From the NCBI GenBank assembly GCA_963665925.1, contig OY762511.1, forward strand, positions 2,976,001 to 3,040,000: a stretch of 64,000 bases of DNA, read 5' to 3'. Positions within the stretch are counted from its first letter, which is position 1. The number at the start of each line of letters is the position of its first letter. Shown here piece after piece: positions 1-8,811 of the stretch. This DNA comes from G963665925 sp963665925. Lineage in GTDB: Bacteria; Bacillota; Clostridia; Peptostreptococcales; Acidaminobacteraceae. Position numbers and translations under genes: made by a program. Below the pieces are notes generated by a model that saw only the letters and a list, made by a program, of their open reading frames with translations, had not been told where the DNA came from and ran no database searches.

Positions 1-803
1 GTGCGATTCTGTGGGCGCCAACAGCGACGTTCATTATGGGCAAATACGGTATCTTGAATGTCTTCGGTTTCTTTGGTGTTCTGTTCGCAGTTGTCATGAT
101 TCCAGTTTCATTTGTTATCAAAAACATTCCAGAAGGCTACACGGTTGTAACTTCAAATGCGTCTAAGGCTTCAGGCTCACAGTATGAAGTTAAAGACTAT
201 ACTTGGCGAGAAATGATCAGAACGCCTAAATACTATGTGCTTGTTCTTACGTTGACACTGGGTGCGACTGCAGGGCTTATGATCATGGCGCATTTGTCGG
301 GCATTCTTCAGGAATCTCAGCACATGACAGCAGAAAAGGCAGCACTTCTTCTAGGTCTGACATCCATTTTCAACGCATCGGGCAGATTTCTTTTCGGATT
401 TATCTCTGACAAGATGGGCAGATACAATGTCATGATTCTTCTGTTTGGTATTCTTTGCGGTTCGATGGTTCTGCTGACAAAAGCCAGCGGCATGCTCTTT
501 GTTGCGGGCATATTGGCAATTGGATCTTGCTACGGCGGTTTTACATCCATGTTTTCCCCGATTTGTGCAGATAACTTCGGAATGAAAAATCTGTCTGTGA
601 ACTACGCATTTCTATATGTTGCATACGGATTCGGCGGATTTGTAGGGCCACAGCTTGCAGCACGCGTCAAGACTGCAAGTGGCGGATATGAAGCTGCATT
701 CATGATTGTAGCAGCTATGTGTATTGCGGGAATTGGCTTAAGTGTTTATATGAAAAATCAAGTAGAAAGAAATTCGAAAAAAAATGTCGAAAGAATTGCA
801 TAG
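1..803 (+). CDS. MFS transporter, C-terminal part (cut by window edge)
   Basis: The reading frame is open to the left edge: in-frame codons precede the first ATG at 36, so the gene starts outside the window. The visible 255+ residues are strongly hydrophobic and hold roughly the second half of a 12-helix carrier. They include a loop of the form GRFLFGFISDKMGR, the typical MFS cytoplasmic-loop signature. It resembles the OxlT-like carriers encoded next to anaerobic catabolic enzymes. It ends 10 bases before the Fe-S flavoprotein gene, so it is probably co-transcribed with it. The substrate is unknown; by context I infer an aromatic or carboxylic growth substrate. Two further MFS genes (5364 and 10511) lie in the same block. 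Confidence 0.85.
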   Translation, partial: AILWAPTATFIMGKYGILNVFGFFGVLFAVVMIPVSFVIKNIPEGYTVVTSNASKASGSQYEVKDYTWREMIRTPKYYVLVLTLTLGATAGLMIMAHLSGILQESQHMTAEKAALLLGLTSIFNASGRFLFGFISDKMGRYNVMILLFGILCGSMVLLTKASGMLFVAGILAIGSCYGGFTSMFSPICADNFGMKNLSVNYAFLYVAYGFGGFVGPQLAARVKTASGGYEAAFMIVAAMCIAGIGLSVYMKNQVERNSKKNVERIA

Positions 804-813
804 GAGTTGAACG

Positions 814-2898
814 ATGAAAAAGATCACACTGCAAATTGACGGGCATACAATCGAGGCAACGCAGGGGGAGAATCTGCTGCAGGCGGCACTGGATGCGGGA
901 ATATACATTCCGCACCTTTGCTACCATCCCGACTTGACACCTCAGGGCGGGTGCAAGCTTTGCACCGTAGAAATACAGGGCAGCACAAAGCTGGTCCAGT
1001 CCTGTAAAACAATCGTTGAAGAAGGTATGGTTGTGAGCACGAAAACCGATAAGGTCAAGCATCTTAGACAGGTGGCGCTGGAACTCATGCTTGCAAGCCA
1101 TCCTAAGGACTGTACTTCCTGTGACAAGTACCTGAACTGTGAACTTCAGGCACTGATGCAGTATATGGGTGTGGCGCATTCAAGGCTTAAAGAGATTGAT
1201 AAGGACAACACGCGAATTTCGGTTTCTGACAACCTGATACAGAAGGAGATGTTCAGATGTATCCAGTGTGGCAGATGTGTACGTGCCTGCAGCGAGCTTC
1301 GTGGTGTAGACGCCCTTTCCTATAACAAGAAAAACGGTGAAACATATGTAGGCACAAAGGACGACCTACCGCACAATGAGACGGACTGCAGATTCTGTGG
1401 TGCATGTGTCGAAGTTTGTCCAACAGGCGCCATACAGGATGTCAAAGGTGTATTCTCAAAGGAATCTCCAAAGCACCTGTCTTATATTCCTTGCAAGGAT
1501 GCCTGTCCAGCCCATACGGATATTCCGACATATGTGCGCCTGACTGGTGAAGGCAAGTATGGTGAAGCGGTATCCGTACTCAGGGAAAAACTGACCTTCC
1601 CGCATTCCCTCGGCTTTGTTTGTACGCATGTCTGTGAAACAGGGTGCAAGCGAACGCATTTGAATGAAGCGGTTTCAATTCGGGAACTGAAAAAGTTCGC
1701 AGTCGAAAATGATAAGGAAGCCCTGTGGAAAAAGAACGTTGAAATCGGCAGTAAAACAGATAAGCGTGTTGCAGTAATCGGTGGTGGGCCATCTGGTATG
1801 ACGGGTGCATACTATCTTGCCAAGAAGGGACATGCTGTTACGGTTTATGAAAGACAGGCACGCGCTGGTGGCATGCTCTCATACGGAATTCCAAAATATA
1901 GACTGCCACAGGAGGTTGTGGACAGGGAAATAGACATACTGCTGGAGTCGGGTATTGAACTCAAGCTTGGTAGAGATGTGACTTCAATCAATGATTTGAA
2001 GGATCAGGGCTATGATGCCGTGCTTCTTGCAGTGGGATCTCATCAAGGTAAACGGCCACCACAGTACCGAAAGGACTGGAAGAATGTCTATAACGCAGTG
2101 GATTTCTGCCGTATGGCCAATATGCAGTCGCTGCCGGAACTGGGAGACTGTGTGACTGTATATGGTGGTGGAAATGTAGCGTTTGACTGCGCAAGGTCTG
2201 CAAAAAAGGCAGGCGTTGCAAACGTACGGGTCATATGTCTGGAAGCGCGTGAAGACATGCTTGCCGATCAGGAAGAAATAGAGTGTGCACTTGAAGAAGG
2301 TATTGACATTCTTAACAGTAAATCCATGGAAAACATGATTGAAGCGAACTCAAGGGTTGAAGCCCTGAACCTGATGGATGTAGTCAGTTTCAGCTTTGGA
2401 GCGAGTGGTCTTGAAATGGAAACCCGCGCAGGCTCTGAACAGACGCTTCAGACAGATACGCTTGTATTTGCTACAGGTCAGCAGCCTGACCTGAACGAAG
2501 CTTTCGGTGTTGCGCTTTACAGAGGTACGCACATTGTGGCCGATGATAGCCTGAAAACAAGTGCAGATGATGTATTTGCCACGGGTGATGCGGTCTATGG
2601 TACAAAATCTGTTGTTGAAGCGATTGCATCAGGCAGGAAAGCTGCTATGAATATCGACAAATATCTGGGTGGTGATGGAAGGATTGAAGATACCTTTTAT
2701 GAAAGACCTGCTCAGAATTCAAATATTGGAGTAATTGAAAACTTTGCAGCCATTTCTAGGGTTGAAAGCTTCCACAATGCGTGTGATGCCAATAGAGAAG
2801 GAAGTCGTTGCCTGCAGTGTGACCTGAGACTGGACATCCAAAGTGTCAAGTACTGGGTCGATCCGCAATTCAAAAAAGTGAAGGAGGTGACAAAATGA
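814..2898 (+). CDS. NuoG-N-terminal/GltD-type Fe-S flavoprotein, NAD(P)H-oxidising
   Basis: This is a 694-residue multi-cofactor electron carrier. In order it has a [2Fe-2S] domain (Cys36, Cys47, Cys50, Cys64), a NuoG-type His96/Cys100/Cys103/Cys109 cluster site, and two [4Fe-4S] ferredoxin sites (Cys149-159 and Cys192-202). A GltD-like N-terminal Fe-S domain follows (about 225-300), then FAD and NAD(P) Rossmann folds beginning VIGGGPSG near 321 and YGGGNVAFD near 450. Family knowledge says this combination takes electrons from NAD(P)H and passes them through Fe-S clusters to a partner. Its stop overlaps the next start (ATGA), so the two are translationally coupled. I infer that it feeds the FAD reductase downstream. 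The final acceptor and any bifurcation cannot be read from sequence. Confidence 0.85.
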   Translation: MKKITLQIDGHTIEATQGENLLQAALDAGIYIPHLCYHPDLTPQGGCKLCTVEIQGSTKLVQSCKTIVEEGMVVSTKTDKVKHLRQVALELMLASHPKDCTSCDKYLNCELQALMQYMGVAHSRLKEIDKDNTRISVSDNLIQKEMFRCIQCGRCVRACSELRGVDALSYNKKNGETYVGTKDDLPHNETDCRFCGACVEVCPTGAIQDVKGVFSKESPKHLSYIPCKDACPAHTDIPTYVRLTGEGKYGEAVSVLREKLTFPHSLGFVCTHVCETGCKRTHLNEAVSIRELKKFAVENDKEALWKKNVEIGSKTDKRVAVIGGGPSGMTGAYYLAKKGHAVTVYERQARAGGMLSYGIPKYRLPQEVVDREIDILLESGIELKLGRDVTSINDLKDQGYDAVLLAVGSHQGKRPPQYRKDWKNVYNAVDFCRMANMQSLPELGDCVTVYGGGNVAFDCARSAKKAGVANVRVICLEAREDMLADQEEIECALEEGIDILNSKSMENMIEANSRVEALNLMDVVSFSFGASGLEMETRAGSEQTLQTDTLVFATGQQPDLNEAFGVALYRGTHIVADDSLKTSADDVFATGDAVYGTKSVVEAIASGRKAAMNIDKYLGGDGRIEDTFYERPAQNSNIGVIENFAAISRVESFHNACDANREGSRCLQCDLRLDIQSVKYWVDPQFKKVKEVTK

Positions 2899-3548
2899 TC
2901 TGTGATGCACACAAAATTGAACTGCCTGTGTGGGAAACAGGTTCAGAAAGAGACTGTGTCGTTGATTTCTGTAAAAACCTGATGGACACGGCACGAAAGG
3001 AATCCTGCGGAAAATGCGTTCTTTGCAGGGACGGTACATGGCAGGTCTATGAAATGTTCAAGGATATAACAGAAGGCAATGCAAAGAGCGAAGATTTTGA
3101 CCTCGCTGCTGAACTGCTTGAACTGATTCGTGAAAATGCTGGATGCGATATGTCTAGGGATGCTGCCGCCATGAGTCTTGAGCTCATGGAAAGGCATGCA
3201 GAAGAATGGGACAGGCATATCCGACGAAAGCGTTGTACGAACATGGTATGTAAAGCATCATACACGCTCTATGTGGACCCTGCGGTTTGCGACGGATGCG
3301 GAGCATGTCTTGCTGCGTGTCCATCTGGTGCAATTGCTGGCGGAGAAGGCATGATTCATGTCATTGATGTCGATGCGTGCAGCAAATCTTTGAACTGTGT
3401 CAGAACGTGTCCAAAGGGCGCTATCAAAAAGGCTGGACCTGTCAAACCCAAGGTGCCAGCTGAACCGATTCCAACTGGAAGCTTTGAAAGTGCTTCTGGT
3501 GGAGAGGATGATGGAACTTCTCGAAGAAGGCGTCGCAGAAGAAGCTGA
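2895..3548 (+). CDS. NuoF C-terminal-like Fe-S module fused to 2[4Fe-4S] ferredoxin
   Basis: This 217-residue protein carries the C-terminal [4Fe-4S] domain of NuoF/HoxF (ESCGKCVLCRDGT near residue 37, with a later Cys near the IRENAGC segment). A two-cluster ferredoxin follows (CDGCGACLAACPSGA and CSKSLNCVRTCPKGA). The FMN/NADH-binding front half of NuoF is absent, and there is no sign of it upstream, so this is a stand-alone electron-transfer subunit rather than a diaphorase. It overlaps the preceding flavoprotein by four bases and probably forms a complex with it. The extreme C-terminus is a run of seven arginines encoded by mixed Arg codons, after an acidic Gly/Ser-rich stretch. This is unusual and may be a docking tail. 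Confidence 0.8.
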   Translation: MICDAHKIELPVWETGSERDCVVDFCKNLMDTARKESCGKCVLCRDGTWQVYEMFKDITEGNAKSEDFDLAAELLELIRENAGCDMSRDAAAMSLELMERHAEEWDRHIRRKRCTNMVCKASYTLYVDPAVCDGCGACLAACPSGAIAGGEGMIHVIDVDACSKSLNCVRTCPKGAIKKAGPVKPKVPAEPIPTGSFESASGGEDDGTSRRRRRRRS

Positions 3549-3623
3549 TACAGCTTCCTGCGTCTTAAGTTAATCTTGGTAATTTTAGGCATAAAAAAGT
3601 TGGTATGTTGAGGAGCGTTAATT

Positions 3624-5141
3624 ATGAGCACACAAGTTTTGGAAGCAGATGTAATCGTCATTGGAGGCGGTGCGTCAGGAATTACGGCAGCGGTTGCTGC
3701 TGCTGAAAAAGATGCAAGTGTTATTGTTCTTGAAAAAGGCAGTACAACAGGTGGCGCGGCAAATATGGGTATGGGAATCTTTGCGGTCGAGTCCAAGTAC
3801 CAGAAGGCCCAAATGGTTGATTTCACAAAAGAAGACGCATTCAATCTTCTGATGAACTACACACATTGGCGCGTCGATGCACGTCTTGTAAGGAAGTACA
3901 TAGAACAGTCAAGCGATACCATTGACTGGATGGAAACATTGGGCGTTGAGTTTCTCGGTTCCTACAAGTATTTTGAGAAGTCAACACAAACATGGCACGT
4001 TGTAAAAACAGCGGGCAGTGACAAGCCTGCTGAGCGCGCGGCGTCAAACATGTTCAGAGCCTTGACGGAAAGAGCGGAAGAGCTTGGTGTCGAGATCATG
4101 TACCAGACAAAGGCAACTCAGATTCTAACAGAAGATGGCTATGTGACAGGCGTTGAGCTGGTTGGAGAAGACGGTGAGAAGGTTGTAGCAGAATGTAATG
4201 CTGTCATAGTTGCTACAGGCGGTTTTGGTGACAACCCGAAAATGATTCAAGACATTCTAGGATACGAATGGGGCAAGGATCTGCATTCATTCCGTATTCC
4301 AGGTGTTGAGGGCGAAGGTCTTCGAATGCTTTGGGGTGCAGGTGCAGGCAAGACGGAACCAACAATGGAACTGACATATACGACACCTGGACTAAATGAC
4401 ATTTACAAGACTGTCAGTGAAACCATGCGTCAGCCGAACCTGATGGTCAATCTGGATGGCCACCGTTTTATCAATGAAGAAATTATGAATAATACTGTTT
4501 ATACTGGAAATGCCATCTCTCTGCAAAGAGAACGCGTTGCTTTTACAATCGTCGACGACAGCATCATCGATACATACAAGAAAACCGGACTCGATTATGT
4601 AACAGTTCACCACAATATCAAAACAATTGACAAGTGGGATCGTGAAGTGATTGCTTACTTGAATGGTGAAGCGTCAGAATCGGCTGGACTGAGCGAGCTT
4701 CATAACGCTGACCAGAAATCGCTGGTATGCTTCTTCGAGGCAGATTCCCTGGAGGAACTTTGTGAAAAGACAGGCATTAATGTTGAAAACCTCAAGGAAA
4801 CGATTTCAGAGTATAATGAAGGGTGTACTGCATCAGACAGCATGTTCTTCAAGAAGCATAAGTACATGAAACCATTTAGAGGCAAGAAATATTATGCGGC
4901 GAAACACTTCCCAGCAGGTTACGGAAGTCTTGGCGGTGTTAAGACAAACGACCTGATGGAAGTTCTTAATCCGGGTGGATTGAAGATTCCTGGACTATAC
5001 GCATGTGGTACAGACGCTTGTAATATTTACGGTGACAGCTACTGCTTCTTCATGCCGGGTAACACAATGAGCTTTGCCGTAAACAGTGGTCGTATGGCAG
5101 GCTATAACGCTGTAGATTTTATGGATTCAGACGAATTCTAG
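3624..5141 (+). CDS. FAD-dependent reductase, fumarate reductase/KstD-like flavoprotein subunit
   Basis: This 505-residue protein starts with an FAD Rossmann fold (VIVIGGGASGITAA near 10, then the E of VLEKG). It has the fumarate-reductase family's ATGGFGDNP segment, an LDGHRFINEE substrate-loop motif and the C-terminal GNTMSFAVNSGRMAGYNA block. There is no signal peptide, no heme motif and no FMN-binding domain, so it needs a cytoplasmic donor, plausibly the Fe-S pair just upstream. Relatives reduce activated C=C bonds or remove oxygen functions (fumarate, urocanate, steroids, tetrahydrodaidzein). The true substrate is unknown. The start at 3624 is supported by a weak GAGG-like SD (gaggagcg, 3609-3616). 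Confidence 0.82.
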   Translation: MSTQVLEADVIVIGGGASGITAAVAAAEKDASVIVLEKGSTTGGAANMGMGIFAVESKYQKAQMVDFTKEDAFNLLMNYTHWRVDARLVRKYIEQSSDTIDWMETLGVEFLGSYKYFEKSTQTWHVVKTAGSDKPAERAASNMFRALTERAEELGVEIMYQTKATQILTEDGYVTGVELVGEDGEKVVAECNAVIVATGGFGDNPKMIQDILGYEWGKDLHSFRIPGVEGEGLRMLWGAGAGKTEPTMELTYTTPGLNDIYKTVSETMRQPNLMVNLDGHRFINEEIMNNTVYTGNAISLQRERVAFTIVDDSIIDTYKKTGLDYVTVHHNIKTIDKWDREVIAYLNGEASESAGLSELHNADQKSLVCFFEADSLEELCEKTGINVENLKETISEYNEGCTASDSMFFKKHKYMKPFRGKKYYAAKHFPAGYGSLGGVKTNDLMEVLNPGGLKIPGLYACGTDACNIYGDSYCFFMPGNTMSFAVNSGRMAGYNAVDFMDSDEF

Positions 5142-5363
5142 AGATTAGAGCGAAGGCAGAAGGAAATAAGACAGACCCGCATGTGTGAACACAGGCGCGA
5201 AAGACGACTGAGAGCTAAATAAGAAGAAGACTGGAAAGATAAGAAGACTGGAAAGATTTCAAATAGGAAAGAGCAACAATGTCCAATACGGGAAAGTTGG
5301 GCGCCATCATCAAGTTATTTTGAGGCATTTACTAAACATAGGGGAATACAGGAGGCATAGTTA
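5142..5363 (+). other. Intergenic stretch with 17-bp tandem duplication
   Basis: This A/G-rich 222-base gap lies between the FAD reductase and the second MFS gene. A 17-base unit occurs twice in immediate tandem (5224-5240 and 5241-5257, AAGAAGACTGGAAAGAT). A strong SD (aggagg) sits at 5350-5355 before the MFS start. I see no convincing terminator or promoter. Confidence 0.7.
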
Positions 5364-6659
5364 ATGTTCAAAAATAAAAAGTTTGCTCAATATAGTATGA
5401 TATTTATGTTCTTAGGCGTCTTTTATATGTTCTTTTACTCGGGTTTGCAAAATGATCATTTAAATATACTAACACCCTACCTTCAGCAAAATTATGGATG
5501 GGATGACCTGAAAATAACCAATCCTGCAACAGTGGGAGCAACAGTTTCCATCGTCTTTTACCTGATTATCGGTGGTGCTTTCACTAAATATGGCGTTAAG
5601 AAAATACTGCTTCCAAGTATGGCGCTTCTTGGACTTGGAACAATCGGCATCAGTATGGCGGGTGAGAACTATACCATGTATTTCATCAGTCTACTGCTTG
5701 TGCGTCTGATGGTTGTTCCGCTTCAAATGGGTGGCTTCATGCTGGCAGCCAACTGGTTTATCAAGTATCGAGGCCGTGTCATGGGTGTTATTACAGCGGG
5801 TAGTCCGCTCTTCTCAATTGTAGGCATTGGCTTCCTTACATCCCTTGCGACACGTTTTGGACTCCAGTATGCATATACCTTGATCGGTGGAGCGGTCCTG
5901 GTTCTTGCAGTGGTTACAGCATTCGGCATCAAGGATACACCAGAAGAAGCGGGTCTGTTCCCAGATGGTTCATTGACACCACCACGTTCAGAAGCGGCTG
6001 GCGCTGATAACTCCATTTCTGTATCTCAGCTTCTTTCTGAATCGCGTGCATGGAAACTGATTATCTCATATGGCATTCTACAGTTTGTCATTATGGCTAT
6101 GATGTCTTATATGGCTGTGCGCTATATCAGCTTGAGTACACCTGAAGATGTACCAAATCTGTTTGTCAGCAAGGCACTCGTTTGGCTTTCAATTGGAGCT
6201 GCAGCCGGCATCCCAATGAGTTATGTTCTTGGATGGATCGACGACAAGCTCGGTTCTATCAAAGCATCTCTGGTTCTAAACATTCTGTTTTTCTTTGCAG
6301 TAGTGCCTTTGGCAATCATGCCGGTCGGTGGAAATACAACATTGATGGCAATCTGGGCATTTGGTGTAGCCTGCATGACTGGCGGTGTACCAACAATGCA
6401 TCCATGTGTGACTTCTTATGTTTATGGACGTAAGGATTACATGGCTGCAAATAAATGGATTATGACAATTCAAGCTATTCCTATGGCATTTGCGCTGACC
6501 TTCATGGGCGCATTCAATCAGGCTGGAAAACTGACGGAAGCCTACTATGTTCTAATAGGCCTACTTGTGGTTTCGTTTGTGACAATTATAACAATGAGAA
6601 ATATCCCTGACGCAAACGCAGAAGATAGAGATTATGGCGTAAGAGAAGATATTGCATAA
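5364..6659 (+). CDS. MFS transporter (OxlT-like)
   Basis: A complete 431-residue membrane carrier with about 12 hydrophobic segments. The N-half carries NWFIKYRGRVMGVITAGSP, the MFS family loop between helices 4 and 5, and the second half mirrors it. It resembles the carrier at 10511: both begin with a helix followed by a GLQ/GLT-type segment and a GW(D/N) loop, and both have the ATPEE/DTPEEAGL(F/Y)P linker between halves. They are therefore paralogs. It is preceded by a good SD and lies between two reductase genes, so I infer uptake or exchange of the substrate or product of that pathway. The exact ligand is unknown. Confidence 0.88.
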   Translation: MFKNKKFAQYSMIFMFLGVFYMFFYSGLQNDHLNILTPYLQQNYGWDDLKITNPATVGATVSIVFYLIIGGAFTKYGVKKILLPSMALLGLGTIGISMAGENYTMYFISLLLVRLMVVPLQMGGFMLAANWFIKYRGRVMGVITAGSPLFSIVGIGFLTSLATRFGLQYAYTLIGGAVLVLAVVTAFGIKDTPEEAGLFPDGSLTPPRSEAAGADNSISVSQLLSESRAWKLIISYGILQFVIMAMMSYMAVRYISLSTPEDVPNLFVSKALVWLSIGAAAGIPMSYVLGWIDDKLGSIKASLVLNILFFFAVVPLAIMPVGGNTTLMAIWAFGVACMTGGVPTMHPCVTSYVYGRKDYMAANKWIMTIQAIPMAFALTFMGAFNQAGKLTEAYYVLIGLLVVSFVTIITMRNIPDANAEDRDYGVREDIA

Positions 6660-6676
6660 AAGCAGAGCTGCATGAA

Positions 6677-6726
6677 TGAAACCTGCGCCGGAAACGTATT
6701 TCACATACGTGACCGGTGTGGGTTTT
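6677..6726 (+). terminator. Hairpin after MFS gene, likely terminator or attenuator
   Basis: Nested complementary arms (AAACC-GCGCCGG / CCGGTGT-GGGTTT, inner ACGTAT / ATACGT at 6694-6699 and 6705-6710) are followed by a short T run. It would separate the MFS gene from the OYE gene, though the T run (4) is short, so read-through is likely. Confidence 0.5.
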
Positions 6727-6805
6727 ACCCAGTAATAGAGCACGAATTTTCTTGTACGTTTTAAGGTCCGAGAGGGCTGTATGCATATTAAGCAGGAGGA
6801 ACATT

Positions 6806-8728
6806 ATGGATATGAAATATTCAAGTCTTATGTCACCGGTTCGAATCGGAAAGCATTTGATTAAAAATAGAATTATTGCGGCACCGGTTACCATACACTC
6901 TGCGTCAAATGGTGAATCTTATCCGACAGAAGCTGCCATAGAATTTTTCACACAGCGGGCAAGAGCGGGTGCGGGTATTGTGGTATGTGCCGGCGCAAAG
7001 CTGCTTCCGGTTACAGATGACGGTGAGCACGCAAGCTGGGACCTCTATAAGCACAATTCCCAAAACCGAATTGCCGAGCTGGCTGAACGCATTCACTTTT
7101 ATGGCGCCAAGGCGTCTATGGAGCTGATTGGCATATTTGACGATGGCTACGTGGCGTCTGACGGCGGTCTGCTTATGGATGGCCTGACACCGGGACGCGA
7201 AATTCCTGTCAGCGAAATGATGCGCTATAAGGAAGGCTATGCACACTGTGCAGAGGCGCTTATGAATCTTGGCTTTGATGGACTGCTGCTGCATTTCGGC
7301 CACAGTATCCCCATTGCTCAGTTTCTTTCTCCGCTCACGAATAAGAGAACGGATGAATACGGCGGAAGCTTTGAAAACCGCATGCGCTACATGATTGAGA
7401 TACTTGAAGCAATTCGTGAACGCGTGGGAGACCGTATGTTTATTGATATCCGCATGTCGGCAGACGAGTTCAAGACAGGGGGAATAGACCTTGAAGAAGG
7501 CTTGAAAATGGCGGAAGTATTCCAGCAGTATGCGGATATTGTTCAGGCCAGCTGTGGCATGGTCACACCTGAGCTCATGTGTCGTACACACCCTTGTGAT
7601 TTTCTGCCGCCTAATCCGAATGTCCATTTGGCGGAGGCATTCAAGAATTCTGGAAAGTTGAACAATGCGGCCGTAGTTGCTATTGGCGGCATTGGAAGTC
7701 TTCATGACGCGGATGAAATAATCAGAAGCGGCAAAGCGGATTTTGTTGCAATTTCAAGAGCACTTATCGCAGATCCCCAGCTGATTCCCAAAAGCATGCT
7801 TGGTAAGGCAGAGGATGTGGTTCCCTGTGTAAAGTGTATGCGCTGCCATGATAGTGCTGTATATGAAAACTTCTTCCAGTGTTCGGTAAACCCGACGATT
7901 GGTATTCAGCATGACCTTGAGAACCTGATTCTGGATTCTGATTCTATTAAAAAGGTAGCTGTTATAGGTGGGGGACCTTCGGGCATGAAAGCTGCGCTGA
8001 CTGCTTCTGGGAGAGGACATGCAGTGACGCTGTATGAAAAATCGGATGCCCTTGGCGGTGCGCTGAAGTTTGCAGACAAGGTTTCCTTCAAGTACTCCCT
8101 TGCCAAGTATAAGGACTATCTGGTAGACCAGATTGCAAAGTCGGATGTTGAGGTAAGACTTTGCACAGAGGCAAAAGCGGAAGCGCTTGAAAGTGAAAAG
8201 TATGACGCTGTGATTGCAGCACTTGGAGCAAGACCGATTGTTCCACCAATCCCAGGCGTTGAGAATACAGTGTTGGCTACAGATTCATTTGAGCGTGAAG
8301 CGGAACTGGGTGAACGTCTTGTTGTAATTGGCGGGGGTCAGGTCGGTTGTGAAACTGCTCTGCACTGGGCTAGAAGGAACAAGCATGTGACAGTGGTTGA
8401 AATGAACAGTGAGCTTGCACCGGACGCGACGCGAACGCACCGTGGGGATCTCATGGCTGAAATTGAGAATACAAAGAATTTTGATGTGATAACTTCTGCA
8501 AAATGTACGGGTGTGACAGAAGCGGGCATTTCTTATCTGATGGACGGAGAAACGAAGACCCTGACGGCTGACTCGGTAATACTGGCGGCGGGAATGGCAC
8601 CTCGTATTATTGAAGCGGATGCATTCATCGGCACTGCGCCTTATTACCGTAACGCAGGAGATTGCGCTGCAGCGCGTACAGTTGAAAAAGCGACACGCGA
8701 GGGCTATTTTGCAGGCATAAATCTTTAA
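6806..8728 (+). CDS. OYE-family ene-reductase, 2,4-dienoyl-CoA reductase/daidzein reductase-like
   Basis: The 640-residue protein starts at ATG 6806, which has AGGAGG at 6794-6799; an earlier in-frame start at 6716 lies in the preceding hairpin. Domains: FMN-binding TIM barrel (1 to about 335) with the family motif QFLSPLTNKRTDEYGG; a [4Fe-4S] site C341-x2-C344-x2-C347-x11-C359; then FAD (VIGGGPSGM, about 388) and NAD(P) (VVIGGGQVGCE) folds. This is the FadH/BaiCD/daidzein-reductase architecture and length. Two oddities: the cluster motif is CxxCxxC rather than the FadH CxxCxxxC, and the usual barrel HG(Y/W) near the active site reads HSIP. It reduces a conjugated C=C using NAD(P)H. By context I favour an aromatic or alicyclic enone rather than a fatty acyl-CoA. 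Confidence 0.85.
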   Translation: MDMKYSSLMSPVRIGKHLIKNRIIAAPVTIHSASNGESYPTEAAIEFFTQRARAGAGIVVCAGAKLLPVTDDGEHASWDLYKHNSQNRIAELAERIHFYGAKASMELIGIFDDGYVASDGGLLMDGLTPGREIPVSEMMRYKEGYAHCAEALMNLGFDGLLLHFGHSIPIAQFLSPLTNKRTDEYGGSFENRMRYMIEILEAIRERVGDRMFIDIRMSADEFKTGGIDLEEGLKMAEVFQQYADIVQASCGMVTPELMCRTHPCDFLPPNPNVHLAEAFKNSGKLNNAAVVAIGGIGSLHDADEIIRSGKADFVAISRALIADPQLIPKSMLGKAEDVVPCVKCMRCHDSAVYENFFQCSVNPTIGIQHDLENLILDSDSIKKVAVIGGGPSGMKAALTASGRGHAVTLYEKSDALGGALKFADKVSFKYSLAKYKDYLVDQIAKSDVEVRLCTEAKAEALESEKYDAVIAALGARPIVPPIPGVENTVLATDSFEREAELGERLVVIGGGQVGCETALHWARRNKHVTVVEMNSELAPDATRTHRGDLMAEIENTKNFDVITSAKCTGVTEAGISYLMDGETKTLTADSVILAAGMAPRIIEADAFIGTAPYYRNAGDCAAARTVEKATREGYFAGINL

Positions 8729-8759
8729 TCTGTATTATGTTGATATTGTCGACAGACTG

Positions 8760-8784
8760 AAAGGTGCGCAAGCACCTTTTTTTC
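8760..8784 (+). terminator. Intrinsic terminator after OYE gene
   Basis: An 8-bp perfect stem AAAGGTGC / GCACCTTT (8760-8767 and 8772-8779) with a GCAA tetraloop runs straight into a T tract. It ends the block before the HxlR regulator gene. Confidence 0.88.
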
Positions 8785-8811
8785 GCATTTTGTAAAGCGT
8801 ATTGGAGTGAT

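Noticed and set aside
6905..7705. 266-residue minus-strand frame inside the OYE gene
   Set aside because: It is antisense to a clear conserved enzyme, has no SD, and its composition is that of a shadow frame.
8764..8811. GTG start for the HxlR gene at 8764
   Set aside because: It lies inside the intrinsic terminator hairpin and has no SD; ATG 8812 has GGAGTGA just upstream.
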